Made by a program: the position numbers and the translations under genes. Source: Cytophagales bacterium (GTDB taxonomy: Bacteria > Bacteroidota > Bacteroidia > Cytophagales > Cyclobacteriaceae). Taken from it: a stretch of 64,000 nucleotides of DNA. This document shows, piece by piece, positions 8,908 through 17,993 of the stretch. Every line of letters starts with the position of its first letter. Positions within the stretch are counted from its first letter, which is position 1. The notes under the pieces are model-generated. The model saw only the letters and a program-made list of their open reading frames with translations, had not been told where the DNA came from and searched no databases. Where the stretch lies: positions 1-64,000 of the forward strand of contig JAKSDQ010000247.1 in assembly GCA_022360015.1 (NCBI GenBank), given 5' to 3'.

Positions 8908-10473
8908 CTAATACCCCACATTCTGCTCCAACACCCCCCCGGACCTATCGATCTCCGACTGCGGAAACGGAAAAACCTCAAACTTATCATCCCACGCCGC
9001 ACCAAATACCTGCGATCCGATTCCCCACCGAACAATATCAAACCACCGGTGTGGCTCAAAAGCCATTTCCAGACGCTTTTCCCGACGCAGATCGTCCTCG
9101 GTGGCAACGCCGGGAAGTGGGTCCAGCCCGGCCCGGATCCGGATATCGTTGATCTGATTGGTAGCATCACCGGCAGCGCCGGTTTCCAGCAGGGACTCGG
9201 CGTAAAGCAGTTTTAGCTCTGCAAACCGGAACCAACGTTCGTTATTAAAATCAGCCTGTTCATTCGGCGCATGATTGGCCGGGTCAATATTGCGCTCCCC
9301 GCGGTATTTTTTGAGGGTAAAACCTGTTGTCGACCAAACAGGATCGTAGGGTAAAGAAGTGAAGGTGGTATAATACATATCCCCTTCCTGGTAAATGTTA
9401 ACACTAAAACGCTCATCTCCGGGCTCATAAGCGTCAACCAAATCCTGTGTAGGCGCCCACCACCCAAGCTTGTTGCCAGGCGCTCCGTTGTCTGAACTTG
9501 CGTCCCAATAATAACCACGACCTATACCTTGGGTGGCTTTGAAGTTTTCAGAATGTGTATCATCAAAAACCCACAGGTTGTCATCCGAGAACGGGCCACC
9601 ATATTGAATCTCAAAAATCGATTCGGCATTATTCTCATTGTCGAACGCAAATACATCCTCGTAATTAGGCTCCAACGAATAAGGCCCGAGATCCACGACT
9701 TCCCGAAAGGCCGTAACCGCGGCTGTCCAGTCTTCTTGCCAGACATATACCTTACCCATAAATGATTTGGCTGCCCAGTTTGTGGCGCGGCCTGTGTTAC
9801 TCTCATCCCAGCTTTCGGGCAAATTGACAGCAGCCACTCCAAAGTCATCAAGGATTTGTGTAAATAATGCTTCCCGGGTGGCATTGGGCAAGGCCAAGTC
9901 GTTGAGGTCGGTGCTCACCGTGGTGGCCAATGGGGGCGTACCAAACAATTTCATAGCCTGAAAATGAAAAAACGCCCTTAAAAATTTGGCTTCCCCCTCT
10001 AAGACACGCTTCTCTTCCGCTGTAAGTTGATTCTCGCCATCCAGGTTTTCAATCACCAGATTGGCCCTCAGAATACCTTCATAAATTTGTGTATAGATGG
10101 CGGCAAAAGGCACTTCACCGGCCCTGATAAACAGGTTATCGATATCCCTGGAGATTTGGTCCGATACATTCTGATCCGCAGCCACATCGTCGGTAATGGT
10201 CATGGTAATTTTCCAGAATTCACCCCGTTCGGACAGGGTCTCTGTACTGGTTCCCCAAAAATCCTGTATCGATGAGTATGCCGCAAAAATAGCGCCGTCA
10301 AAGTCATCTTTTGTTTGATAAAATGTCGATGTTGTAACACGGTCTAACGGCAGCAAATCAAGGTCATTGCAAGAATTATGTATAAGGAAGATCATCAAAA
10401 GGCTTGCTATCTTTTTCATCATCCTGACTATTTTATTTTTAGTAGAAGTCATAATCGTATCGTTTGTGGCCAT
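8908..10473 (-). CDS. SusD/RagB-type lipoprotein of the sigma/anti-sigma regulated unit
   Basis: The protein is up to 521 residues. The first ATG overlaps the SusC stop (TAATG at 10471-10475), so coupling is likely. Internal ATGs at residues 8, 18 and 19 are also possible, and MMKK at residue 18 directly precedes the hydrophobic segment and the lipobox-like IHNSC, giving the more usual lipoprotein start. SusD features: FLRAFFHFQAMKLFGTPP, FRFAELKLLYAESLLE, and the C-terminal RREKRLEMAFEPHRWFDIVRW followed by VFPFPQSEID and NVGY. It should form the extracellular lid of the receptor encoded upstream on the same strand. Confidence 0.95.
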   Translation of the reverse strand: MATNDTIMTSTKNKIVRMMKKIASLLMIFLIHNSCNDLDLLPLDRVTTSTFYQTKDDFDGAIFAAYSSIQDFWGTSTETLSERGEFWKITMTITDDVAADQNVSDQISRDIDNLFIRAGEVPFAAIYTQIYEGILRANLVIENLDGENQLTAEEKRVLEGEAKFLRAFFHFQAMKLFGTPPLATTVSTDLNDLALPNATREALFTQILDDFGVAAVNLPESWDESNTGRATNWAAKSFMGKVYVWQEDWTAAVTAFREVVDLGPYSLEPNYEDVFAFDNENNAESIFEIQYGGPFSDDNLWVFDDTHSENFKATQGIGRGYYWDASSDNGAPGNKLGWWAPTQDLVDAYEPGDERFSVNIYQEGDMYYTTFTSLPYDPVWSTTGFTLKKYRGERNIDPANHAPNEQADFNNERWFRFAELKLLYAESLLETGAAGDATNQINDIRIRAGLDPLPGVATEDDLRREKRLEMAFEPHRWFDIVRWGIGSQVFGAAWDDKFEVFPFPQSEIDRSGGVLEQNVGY

Positions 10474-13400
10474 TAAAAATTAACCTGCCAGCCGAATTGA
10501 AATATTCTGGGCTGGGGGGAGGCACCTCCGTCCTGGCCTGTGGCCAATGGAAATTCCCCCTTCTGGAAACTTTGTGCACGTGTTACCTCAGGGTCAAATC
10601 CGCTGTAATCGGTAATTGTCAACAGGTTTTGTGCACCAAAAAAGATCCTGACGTTGGAAACAAAGTTATTGGTTACCCTTTCAAGCACCTCCGGGGGTAC
10701 CGTGTATCCAAACTGCAGGTTTCTTAACCTCATAAAGCCGGCATCTTCTATCCACCGGTCTGAAAAACGTTGGTTGCCATTGGGATCAGCTTCAGTTGCC
10801 CGTGGCATGCTGTTACTGGTGCCTGGACCAGTCCATCGTCCCAGGACGCTGGTAGAAGAATTGGTATTACCACTTAAAGCTTCCAGTTGCTCACGGCCCT
10901 GGTTATATATCTGACGGTCTCCGATTCCCTGCAGTTGAATGGCCAGGTCAAAACCTTTATAAGCACCCTGAAGGTTGAATCCATAGAAAAATCCGGGAAT
11001 GGGACTTCCCAAAATCGTACGGTCATCGGCATTTACTTCGCCATCGCCATTTACATCGACAAACCGGATATCACCGGGCGCTGCACCTGCCGAAAATGCA
11101 TCGGGAAGGGCCGCGTTGGCTTCCTCCTGGGTTTGATAAACTCCATCAGTTTTAAACCCGTAAAAGTGCCCCAGGGATTCCCCTTCTACAGTTCTGTGTG
11201 TCTGCTCACCCCCAATACCAGTAATGATACCGGCCACACCTCCCAGATCTTCCACTTCATTGTTAACAGTGGTGATGTTGCCTCCGATGCTGTAGGTGAA
11301 ATCCCCAATACTATTTCTGTAACTGACGGCCAATTCTATACCATTATTCCTGATCTCGCCGAGGTTGGCATCCGCTGGCAGGAAATATCCCGATACAAAA
11401 GGCAAAGGCAGGCCAATTAATACATCCCTCGATACTTTATTGTAATAATCAAAGGTAAGCTCTACCCGCCCTTCCAACAAGCTGGCGTCAATTCCGACGT
11501 TTGACTGTGTACTGGTTTCCCATATCAAATCTTCATTGGCAAAATTGACTGGCGCCGGACCCCTGACCACATTCTGGGCATCACCCAACACATAAAAGAT
11601 ATTGGTCTGCAACGCGCTGAGGAAGGCAAAATTGACTCCTGTAAACTGGTTGCCCGACTCTCCCCAACTGGCCCGGATTTTTAAATCATCTATGACATTG
11701 GTTTGCGGAAAAAAACTTTCCTCACTCAATCTCCAGCCTGCCGAAGCAGACAGAAATATGTCGTCACGGTTATCTTTTGCAAAACGCGAGGTAGCGTCTC
11801 TTCTTACGTTGACCGTAGCCAGGTATTTGCCATCATGGGAGAAGTTAATCCTTCCCAAAAGACCTCTCAGTGCCCATTGATCAGCTTCATTGCCGGCAGC
11901 GACTGCGTTTCCGGATGAAGCAAATCTCAGGTTATCCGGATCAAACAGGTCCCTGCCCTGTATCCTTACTTTGTCAAATCTAAAATTGGTTTCCTCATAT
12001 CCCAGCAAAACAGTCAAATCATTTCGGCCGAAACTTTTATTATAAGTAAGTGTATTGGCCCAGTTGGTGGTACGCTCAATAGGTCTCGACTGTACCAAAA
12101 GAGACTGCTGAAAAGTGGTGCCGTAGTTGGCATTATTCTGGAAAAAGCTGGCATCTCCGACATTATAATCTATACCTCCGGACATGTTAAAAGTCAATCC
12201 TTCTATAATCTCAAATTCACCATAAACATTGCCGAGAATTTTGGTTGCATTAATAATAGTTTCGTTGACCCTTGTATCGGTTCTGAAAACTGTGTTCAGG
12301 GCTCTTCCGGCTACCCCACGGTTTTCAGGTGTTTCCAGGTTGTAGCCAAATTCTGTGGTGGGGTCAAATACCTCAAACCACGGCACATTATTGAGTGCAC
12401 CATTAAATGCCGCCTGACAGCAGTCGCCGACACCTTCTGATTGCACAAGCCTTTCCGTAAAACTGATGAGGATAGACTCTCCAAACTTAAAACGTTCCCC
12501 TACTTTTACATCGGAGTTGGCTTTTACCGAATATCTTTCAAAATTCTGCGCCCTTTCAATACCTTCCTGGGCCAGGTAACCCCCGGATATCAGGTAGTTG
12601 GCTCTTTCATTGCCACCGGAAACCGAAAGGTTATGACTTTGGGTAAATCCATTTCTGAATACCGCATCCTGCCAGTCCACAAAAGGCCTGCCCCGGAACT
12701 CACTGAAATCCCGGCCCAGTTCGGCTTGTAAATCGATGTACTGATCCACATTAAGCACATCGAGCCTTTCCCTTACCCTGGCAGAACCAACATAGCCATT
12801 GTAGGAAAACGAGGCACTGCCCTCCGCTCCACGCTTGGTGGTAACTATAATTACACCATTGGCAGCCCTTGCCCCATAAATAGCCGCAGCAGAAGCGTCT
12901 TTCAACACATCGATGGATTCAATATCGTTCGGGTTGATGCCAGCCAGAGGATTGGAATCGGTCGTTGAGGAGGTGTTAACGGTGATATTAGTGGTTTGTA
13001 CAATCGGCACACCATCTATGACCCACAGTGGCTGATTATTACCGACAGTACCCACTCCCCTTATCCTTACATTGATGGGCGCTGCCGCGTCACCGCTGCG
13101 GTTAATGATACTGACCCCTGCCACCGTTCCGGCCAGGGCCTGGTCCGGGCTTACGATAGGCTTATTGACAATATTTTCCGCACCAATTGAACCTACAGCA
13201 CCGGTGAGGTCGGCCTTTTTCTGAGTACCATATCCTACCACCACTATTTCATCCAGGGCCTGAACGTCTTCAGACATGGTGACATTTATTGTCGTCCTCC
13301 CATCAATGGCCACCTCCTCAATGCTGTATCCGATAGATGAAAAAACCAAAATGGTTGCATTATCAGGAACGTTTAAAGTATAATCACCATTCACATCCGT

Positions 13401-13895
13401 CACTGTGCCGATTTGGGTTCCCTTCACCAGCACATTTACCCCCGGTATGGGTTCATTGTCCGCAGTTGTTACCTTACCGCTGATCTGCACTTCGAAAAGC
13501 TCTTCCAGAACAGGGTTAGACTTTTTGTCGGATGTCCGCTTTTTAACAAATATATCATTGTTTACCCGTTTAAAACCTAAACCGGATTTAACTGCCAAAT
13601 CCCTTAACAAGCCTGCCAGGGTTCCTTCATAGCCTTGGAATCTAACCTTTTTTCCGAGGTTAATATCTTCGTTATGAAAAGCAAATATAAAATCTGTCTT
13701 ATGGCTGATTTCATCGAACAGATCTCCCAACGTTCGGGCCTCACCACTCAATACAATGGATAAATCTTCCAGACTTATCTTCTGTGCCTCTACATTCTTA
13801 GCATTTAAAAAGGAAAAAGCTACACATTGTATAATTGTTCCATAGATGCAATATTTTGAAATCATAATAATTTGCCGAAGTATGCATAATTTCAT
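10473..13895 (-). CDS. SusC-type TonB-dependent receptor with N-terminal STN signalling domain
   Basis: This is a 1140-residue outer-membrane receptor. After a hydrophobic signal region (residues 1-37) comes an STN (secretin/TonB N-terminal) domain at about 40-118, then a CarboxypepD-like beta-sandwich at about 137-225 (ISGKVTTADNEPIPGVNV), the SusC signature LDEIVVVGYGTQKKADLTGA, the plug with IRGVGTVGNNQPLWVIDG, and the barrel ending FQFGWQVNF. Receptors with an STN domain pass an occupancy signal to a FecR anti-sigma factor; exactly such a gene and an ECF sigma gene lie directly upstream. The SusD partner overlaps its stop by one base. The substrate is unknown. Confidence 0.95.
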   Translation of the reverse strand: MKLCILRQIIMISKYCIYGTIIQCVAFSFLNAKNVEAQKISLEDLSIVLSGEARTLGDLFDEISHKTDFIFAFHNEDINLGKKVRFQGYEGTLAGLLRDLAVKSGLGFKRVNNDIFVKKRTSDKKSNPVLEELFEVQISGKVTTADNEPIPGVNVLVKGTQIGTVTDVNGDYTLNVPDNATILVFSSIGYSIEEVAIDGRTTINVTMSEDVQALDEIVVVGYGTQKKADLTGAVGSIGAENIVNKPIVSPDQALAGTVAGVSIINRSGDAAAPINVRIRGVGTVGNNQPLWVIDGVPIVQTTNITVNTSSTTDSNPLAGINPNDIESIDVLKDASAAAIYGARAANGVIIVTTKRGAEGSASFSYNGYVGSARVRERLDVLNVDQYIDLQAELGRDFSEFRGRPFVDWQDAVFRNGFTQSHNLSVSGGNERANYLISGGYLAQEGIERAQNFERYSVKANSDVKVGERFKFGESILISFTERLVQSEGVGDCCQAAFNGALNNVPWFEVFDPTTEFGYNLETPENRGVAGRALNTVFRTDTRVNETIINATKILGNVYGEFEIIEGLTFNMSGGIDYNVGDASFFQNNANYGTTFQQSLLVQSRPIERTTNWANTLTYNKSFGRNDLTVLLGYEETNFRFDKVRIQGRDLFDPDNLRFASSGNAVAAGNEADQWALRGLLGRINFSHDGKYLATVNVRRDATSRFAKDNRDDIFLSASAGWRLSEESFFPQTNVIDDLKIRASWGESGNQFTGVNFAFLSALQTNIFYVLGDAQNVVRGPAPVNFANEDLIWETSTQSNVGIDASLLEGRVELTFDYYNKVSRDVLIGLPLPFVSGYFLPADANLGEIRNNGIELAVSYRNSIGDFTYSIGGNITTVNNEVEDLGGVAGIITGIGGEQTHRTVEGESLGHFYGFKTDGVYQTQEEANAALPDAFSAGAAPGDIRFVDVNGDGEVNADDRTILGSPIPGFFYGFNLQGAYKGFDLAIQLQGIGDRQIYNQGREQLEALSGNTNSSTSVLGRWTGPGTSNSMPRATEADPNGNQRFSDRWIEDAGFMRLRNLQFGYTVPPEVLERVTNNFVSNVRIFFGAQNLLTITDYSGFDPEVTRAQSFQKGEFPLATGQDGGASPQPRIFQFGWQVNF

Positions 13896-13945
13896 AGTTT
13901 AGCTTGTTTTTAATTGAACATTGTTTGATTAAAACTTGAATTTCG

Positions 13946-13979
13946 GAAAAGCCAGCCGCCGCCAAGTTGCTGGCTTTTC
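13946..13979 (-). terminator. Perfect stem-loop between fecR-type and susC-type genes
   Basis: An 11-bp perfect stem (GAAAAGCCAGC with GCTGGCTTTTC) closes a 12-base loop. Read on the minus strand it sits after the anti-sigma gene and 50 bases before the SusC start, ending in a T4 run. This could partly end the sigma/anti-sigma transcript so that SusC depends mainly on its own promoter. Confidence 0.6.
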
Positions 13980-14018
13980 TTCCTTTAACTGGAGTTGAAT
14001 GGTATAATTCCTGTCATA

Positions 14019-15065
14019 TTATTTATTTTTTTGTTTGAGCTCCACGGATTTTCCGTTGATACTGTAAGTCAATGAAAATGAATAGGCAAGCCCTTCCAGG
14101 ACTGCTTTTAATGTTTGATTCTGAAAGCGTCCCGTAAAATTCCCTTTTATCTCCGGGGACATATGAATTTGTACATCATACCACCTTTCCAATTCCCTGA
14201 TGACCTGAGCAACCGGCTCTTCGTTGAAATGCAGTATGCCATTTTTCCAGGCAATGGTTTGTTCGGAATCAATGGCTATTTTGGTCAGGCCCCCTCCTGC
14301 TTTCAGATATTCAACCCCCTCTCCGGGTTCCAGGAAAAAAAACTGTTTACCACTTCCCTCCGCCCCCCGGACTTCCACCTTTCCGGTCACCAGCGCAATG
14401 CACGATTTTTCCTCACCTTTAAATGACCGGATGTTAAAGGAGGTACCGAGTGCTGTAACCCGTGTGTGATCCACCATTACGCTGAATGGTCTCAAAGAGT
14501 CTTTAGCCACTTTAAAAAATGCCTCGCCCTCCAGGTAAATGAGCCGGTCTTCCGTAGCAAATCTGGGGGGATATTTTATTGTACTGGCCGAATTGAGTAC
14601 CACCTGAGAGCCGTCCCCGAGGTATATGGTGGACTTTTGACCGGCAGGATTGGACTTAATGATGTACTCGGGAAGGCTGGTTTCCTTTTCTGCAGGATAG
14701 GTGGTTGGCCAAAAACGGGCAATAACCAGGGGGGTGATCAGCATTACCAGACAAGCCGCGGCATACCAACGGTATCTCATCGCTTTTTTTTTCTTGAGGT
14801 ATCTGATTCGCTCCTCTTTGATCACTGTTTCAGCTTTATGGGAAACAAACAACTTGTTTTGTTTTTTGGCGTTTTGAATCCTTTCAAAAAGGGATTTCTC
14901 ATCCCATTCCGCATAAGCTGCCATCTCCAACCATCGCCCCTCAATCTCTTTTTTCAGTTTTTTTTCTGCATTTTCTGAAAAATACCAGGCCAGAAAAGCT
15001 TTGGCTTCGCTCTCAGAGCACAGCCCCTTAAAAAATTTATCGGCAAGTTGGCTAGGATTAGTCAT
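14019..15065 (-). CDS. FecR-family anti-sigma factor
   Basis: The protein is 348 residues. The N-terminal cytoplasmic part (about 1-90) would bind the sigma factor. A single membrane helix lies at about 97-118 (WYAAACLVMLITPLVIARFW). The periplasmic FecR domain follows (GSQVVLNSASTIKYPP, YLEGEAFFKVAKDS, VTALGTSFNIRSF). The C-terminal DUF4974-like domain (LERWYDVQI to FTGRFQNQTLKAVLEGLAYS) is the part that contacts the receptor STN domain in this family. The gene lies between the ECF sigma gene and the STN-bearing SusC gene, all on one strand, which is the standard order for trans-envelope signalling in Bacteroidota. Confidence 0.95.
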   Translation of the reverse strand: MTNPSQLADKFFKGLCSESEAKAFLAWYFSENAEKKLKKEIEGRWLEMAAYAEWDEKSLFERIQNAKKQNKLFVSHKAETVIKEERIRYLKKKKAMRYRWYAAACLVMLITPLVIARFWPTTYPAEKETSLPEYIIKSNPAGQKSTIYLGDGSQVVLNSASTIKYPPRFATEDRLIYLEGEAFFKVAKDSLRPFSVMVDHTRVTALGTSFNIRSFKGEEKSCIALVTGKVEVRGAEGSGKQFFFLEPGEGVEYLKAGGGLTKIAIDSEQTIAWKNGILHFNEEPVAQVIRELERWYDVQIHMSPEIKGNFTGRFQNQTLKAVLEGLAYSFSLTYSINGKSVELKQKNK

Positions 15066-15175
15066 AAATTACCTTACTGTGATATATTATATAGCCACTT
15101 GTGTAGCGGTTTACTCAGCCACAGAAAAAAAATTTATATTCAATAAGAAAAGCGACAGGTGAAAGGGAAGAAAAG

Positions 15176-15724
15176 TTATTTGACCAACTGGGTACGCAGG
15201 TTTTTACAAGCCCGGTAAAAATGATTCTCCACAGTTCTTTTGGAAACTTTCAATGTTTTGGCAATTTCTTCCATCGTCAGGTTATCGTGCATTTTCATCA
15301 TATAAATCTGCTTTTGTTGATTGGGCAGTTTTTCTACGTAAGACCTGGACAAGGCTTCCAAATCTGAAAAGATCACGTAGTCTTCGGTTTGATGGCTAAT
15401 GTCTGAAAAGTTTGTGATTGCATACTTTTCATAGGCAGCCTGATAGACCCTTTGTCTGCTTTTTTTGATGATGAGTGACTTAGTAATGGTCAAAAGGTAG
15501 GCATTAAAGGAGCGGTTTTCATCGAGGTTGGTACGTTTTTGCCAAATCTTTAAAAACAATTCCTGCACGACCTCCTCTGCCTCCTCGTGAGAAAGTTTCA
15601 ATTTACGTGAAGTATTGTAGATTTTTTTAGCGTATTTCCTGAACAACTTACCAAAGGCCTTTTCGCTGCCTTTCTTAAGTTTTGCAACCTGTTTGGCATC
15701 CCGGTTTATAAAAAGGTTAGTCAT
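15176..15724 (-). CDS. ECF-type RNA polymerase sigma-70 factor
   Basis: This is a 182-residue protein. Region 2 is seen at about 25-95 (LFRKYAKKIYNTSRKL, EEAEEVVQELFLKIWQKR) and region 4 at about 125-178 (LPNQQKQIYMMKMHDNLTMEEIA, then VSKRTVENHFYRACKNLR as the helix-turn-helix). There is no region 3, as expected for ECF factors of the Bacteroidota type that pair with FecR. The anti-sigma gene starts about 110 bases downstream. Its expected target is the SusC/SusD pair that follows. The gene is transcribed divergently from the 2-hydroxyglutarate oxidase gene. Confidence 0.95.
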   Translation of the reverse strand: MTNLFINRDAKQVAKLKKGSEKAFGKLFRKYAKKIYNTSRKLKLSHEEAEEVVQELFLKIWQKRTNLDENRSFNAYLLTITKSLIIKKSRQRVYQAAYEKYAITNFSDISHQTEDYVIFSDLEALSRSYVEKLPNQQKQIYMMKMHDNLTMEEIAKTLKVSKRTVENHFYRACKNLRTQLVK

Positions 15725-16021
15725 TCAATGCGCATCTAGGTTATACAAATTATGCATTTCTAAACTTAACAACAAAATTAATTACCAAAAATTCGATTTA
15801 TTTATCTTATAACCCTCCTAATTGAAAAATTCATAAAATAAATAGCCGTATTTTTTATGTTTTATCTAGTGTGTTGAGGTAAGGTATCCTGTAGAAGTCA
15901 TAAGATGATCCCAAGCATTTTTATAACTGCCATGAAGGCATAGACTTTGACCAATTTTATTATTTTTGGGGCAGCTTAAGGCCTGTGAGGGTAACAATTG
16001 TGGAACCAACAGATACATACT

Positions 16022-17218
16022 TTGAAACACGACATTATCATTATTGGAGGTGGAATTGTGGGGTTAGCCACCGCTTTTCAACTAAAAAATAAAAAAAACC
16101 GGTTGCGACTCGCAATCATTGAAAAGGAAAATGACCTGGCAACCCATCAAACCGGTCATAACAGTGGGGTCATTCATTCGGGACTATATTATAAGCCTGG
16201 TAGCCTGAAGGCCCAAAACTGCATTAAAGGTTACCATATGCTGCTGGACTTCTGCAACAGGGAAGAAATCCCTTATGAACGGTGCGGTAAAATTGTGGTG
16301 GCAACCAGCGAACGCGAAATTCCCCTTTTGAAAAAACTGGAAGAAAGGGGCCGTAAAAACGGGCTTATTAATCTGAAAAACCTCGGGCCAGAGGAACTGA
16401 AAGCATATGAACCCCATGTAAATGGTATGGGTGGCCTGTTTGTTCCTCAAACCGGTATTGTAGACTACAGGCAGGTGGCCCGGAAATATGCTGAAAAGGT
16501 AAAAGCCAAAGACGGAGAAATAATAACCGGGGAAAGGGTGGTTAATATAAAAACAACCGCTAACGGATCAGAGGTCGTCACAGATAAAGGCAATCACGAG
16601 GCAACATTGGTGGTCAATTGCGCCGGGTTATATTCGGACAAAATAGCCCGTTTGGTAAAAGATAAGCTGGATTTAAAAATTATCCCTTTTCGTGGTGAAT
16701 ACTACAGGCTAAAAAAAGAGAAAGAGTACCTGGTAAAAAACCTCATTTACCCGGTGCCTGACCCGGCCTTTCCGTTTTTGGGTGTACATTTTACAAGAAT
16801 GATCTCCGGAGGCATTGAAGCTGGTCCGAACGCAGTGCTGGCTTTTCGACGTGAGGGTTATAAAAAGAGTGACATAAAGCTCAGTGAGCTCACCGAAACC
16901 CTGGCATGGCCGGGATTCCAAAAGGTGGCTTTGAAATATTGGCAAACAGGCATGGGGGAATTGTACCGGTCTTTTTCCAAGGCGGCATTTACCAAAGCCC
17001 TGCAAAAACTGTTGCCTGAGATCCGGAAAGATGACCTGGAGCCCGGAGGAGCTGGCGTGAGGGCACAGGCCTGTGACCGGAATGGTAGCCTCCTGGATGA
17101 CTTCCTGATCCTGGAAGATCGCAAAGCCATCTCCGTTTGCAATGCCCCATCTCCCGCAGCCACTTCCTCTTTGGCCATTGGCGATACGGTCTCTGATTTG
17201 GTTTTAAAGCGGTTTTAA
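16022..17218 (+). CDS. lhgO: L-2-hydroxyglutarate oxidase (FAD-dependent)
   Basis: The enzyme oxidises L-2-hydroxyglutarate to 2-oxoglutarate and belongs to the DAO superfamily. The FAD-binding beta-alpha-beta motif is at the very start (IIIIGGGIVGLATAFQL), followed by HNSGVIHSGLYYKPGSLKA, which is characteristic of the LhgO family, and later PFRGEYYRL, HFTRMISGG, AGPNAVLAF and GVRAQACDRNG. No ATG exists near the N-terminus. TTG at 16022 gives a normal N-terminus of about 398 residues, starting six residues before the FAD motif; TTG at 15998 adds eight residues. A TTG start is therefore very likely. It stands alone; the next gene is 145 bases downstream. Confidence 0.93.
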   Translation: MKHDIIIIGGGIVGLATAFQLKNKKNRLRLAIIEKENDLATHQTGHNSGVIHSGLYYKPGSLKAQNCIKGYHMLLDFCNREEIPYERCGKIVVATSEREIPLLKKLEERGRKNGLINLKNLGPEELKAYEPHVNGMGGLFVPQTGIVDYRQVARKYAEKVKAKDGEIITGERVVNIKTTANGSEVVTDKGNHEATLVVNCAGLYSDKIARLVKDKLDLKIIPFRGEYYRLKKEKEYLVKNLIYPVPDPAFPFLGVHFTRMISGGIEAGPNAVLAFRREGYKKSDIKLSELTETLAWPGFQKVALKYWQTGMGELYRSFSKAAFTKALQKLLPEIRKDDLEPGGAGVRAQACDRNGSLLDDFLILEDRKAISVCNAPSPAATSSLAIGDTVSDLVLKRF

Positions 17219-17309
17219 TGAAAATCATGCCGGCAAACTCGGGCACAGCGCTACGGCAGATAGCCCCTGGCGCAACAGTTGCTCAAATAAACTAATTACT
17301 TCAAAAGTC

Positions 17310-17340
17310 TTTGAAGGGTTTTGAGAGTTTTGTAATATTG
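17310..17340 (+). promoter_or_regulatory. Candidate Bacteroidota-type promoter of the rhodanese gene
   Basis: TTTG at 17310-17313 is followed after 19 bases by TAATATTG at 17333-17340, one base off the TAnnTTTG -7 consensus. The gene starts 24 bases downstream. The call rests on matching by eye. Confidence 0.5.
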
Positions 17341-17363
17341 ATCATCAAATAAAGTTTAAATAT

Positions 17364-17684
17364 ATGGTTAAGGAAGTTACAGTTAATGAATTGGCACAAA
17401 TGAAAGAAACCGGGGAAGATTTTCAGTTGATCGACGTAAGGGAGCCTCATGAGCGTGAAATTGCCAGCATTGATGGGGAGTTAATCCCATTAGCCACAAT
17501 TGCCGAAGCCAAAGATAAAATTTCCAAGGAGAAAAAAGTGATTATGTATTGCAGAAGTGGCGGCAGGAGCGCCAAGGCTGTACATTTTTTGCAGAGTCAG
17601 TTTGGATTTGATAATTTGTATAACCTCAAAGGAGGGATCCTTGCCTATGCAGATGAGATCGATCCGAGCCTTACAAAATATTGA
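17364..17684 (+). CDS. Single-domain rhodanese-like sulfurtransferase
   Basis: The protein is 106 residues, a single rhodanese fold with no signal peptide, so cytoplasmic. The conserved entry motif LIDVREPHE is at about 22-30. The active-site loop CRSGGRS has its catalytic cysteine at 63, and GGILAYA is near the end. This family moves sulfane sulfur, for example from thiosulfate or polysulfide, to thiol acceptors. It is preceded by a fair promoter match and followed by two palindromic repeat copies, so it is probably monocistronic. Confidence 0.93.
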   Translation: MVKEVTVNELAQMKETGEDFQLIDVREPHEREIASIDGELIPLATIAEAKDKISKEKKVIMYCRSGGRSAKAVHFLQSQFGFDNLYNLKGGILAYADEIDPSLTKY

Positions 17685-17692
17685 CTGGGTCT

Positions 17693-17812
17693 TTGTATTT
17701 TCATTTTATAGGAGAAAACCGCTGTGTCTCCTTGTGTCTTGGTGCCTCCGTGGTGAAAAATGGGGAACCACAAAGACACCAAGGCACGAAGAATTTTGTC
17801 TAAAACATTGTA
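17693..17812. repeat. Palindromic dispersed repeat, copy B (first of a tandem pair)
   Basis: Arms 17734-17754 and 17767-17787 form an imperfect hairpin with the same core as copy A. The whole unit, including the left flank TTGTATTTTCATTTTATAGG, recurs 121 bases further on as copy C. The tail that follows the hairpin in copies C and D is cut short here and runs straight into copy C. Confidence 0.82.
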
Positions 17813-17813
17813 C

Positions 17814-17960
17814 TTGTATTTTCATTTTATAGGAAAAAATCGCTGTGTCTCCTTGTGTCTTGGTACCTCCGTGGTGAAAAATAGGGAACCACAAAGACAC
17901 CAAGGCACTAAGATACACAAAGAATTTTATTAGAAATGTTGTGTAACTACCACGAGATGT
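17814..17960. repeat. Palindromic dispersed repeat, copy C (second of a tandem pair)
   Basis: Arms 17855-17875 and 17888-17908 form the hairpin. It carries the complete tail at about 17936-17960 (ATGTTGTGTAACTACCACGA), closely matching the tail of copy D at 54376-54401. It ends about 34 bases before the stop of the minus-strand hydrolase gene, so it lies between convergent genes. Confidence 0.82.
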
Positions 17961-17993
17961 CGGCGCCAGGTTTTAAGTGCGTTGGTGGCCGTT

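Noticed and set aside
9213-10275. Several plus- and minus-strand frames of 60-120 codons inside the second SusD gene
   Set aside because: They overlap a full-length, well-supported SusD coding sequence and have no start signals or protein character of their own.
17706-17918. 70- and 91-codon frames over the tandem palindromic repeat
   Set aside because: The translated sequence simply repeats the element (WFPIFHHGGTKTQ twice) and cannot be a real protein.
17693-17960. Possible CRISPR array, given two direct repeats
   Set aside because: Only two units, the repeated unit is about 121 bases with an internal palindrome, there are no spacers, and no cas genes are near.
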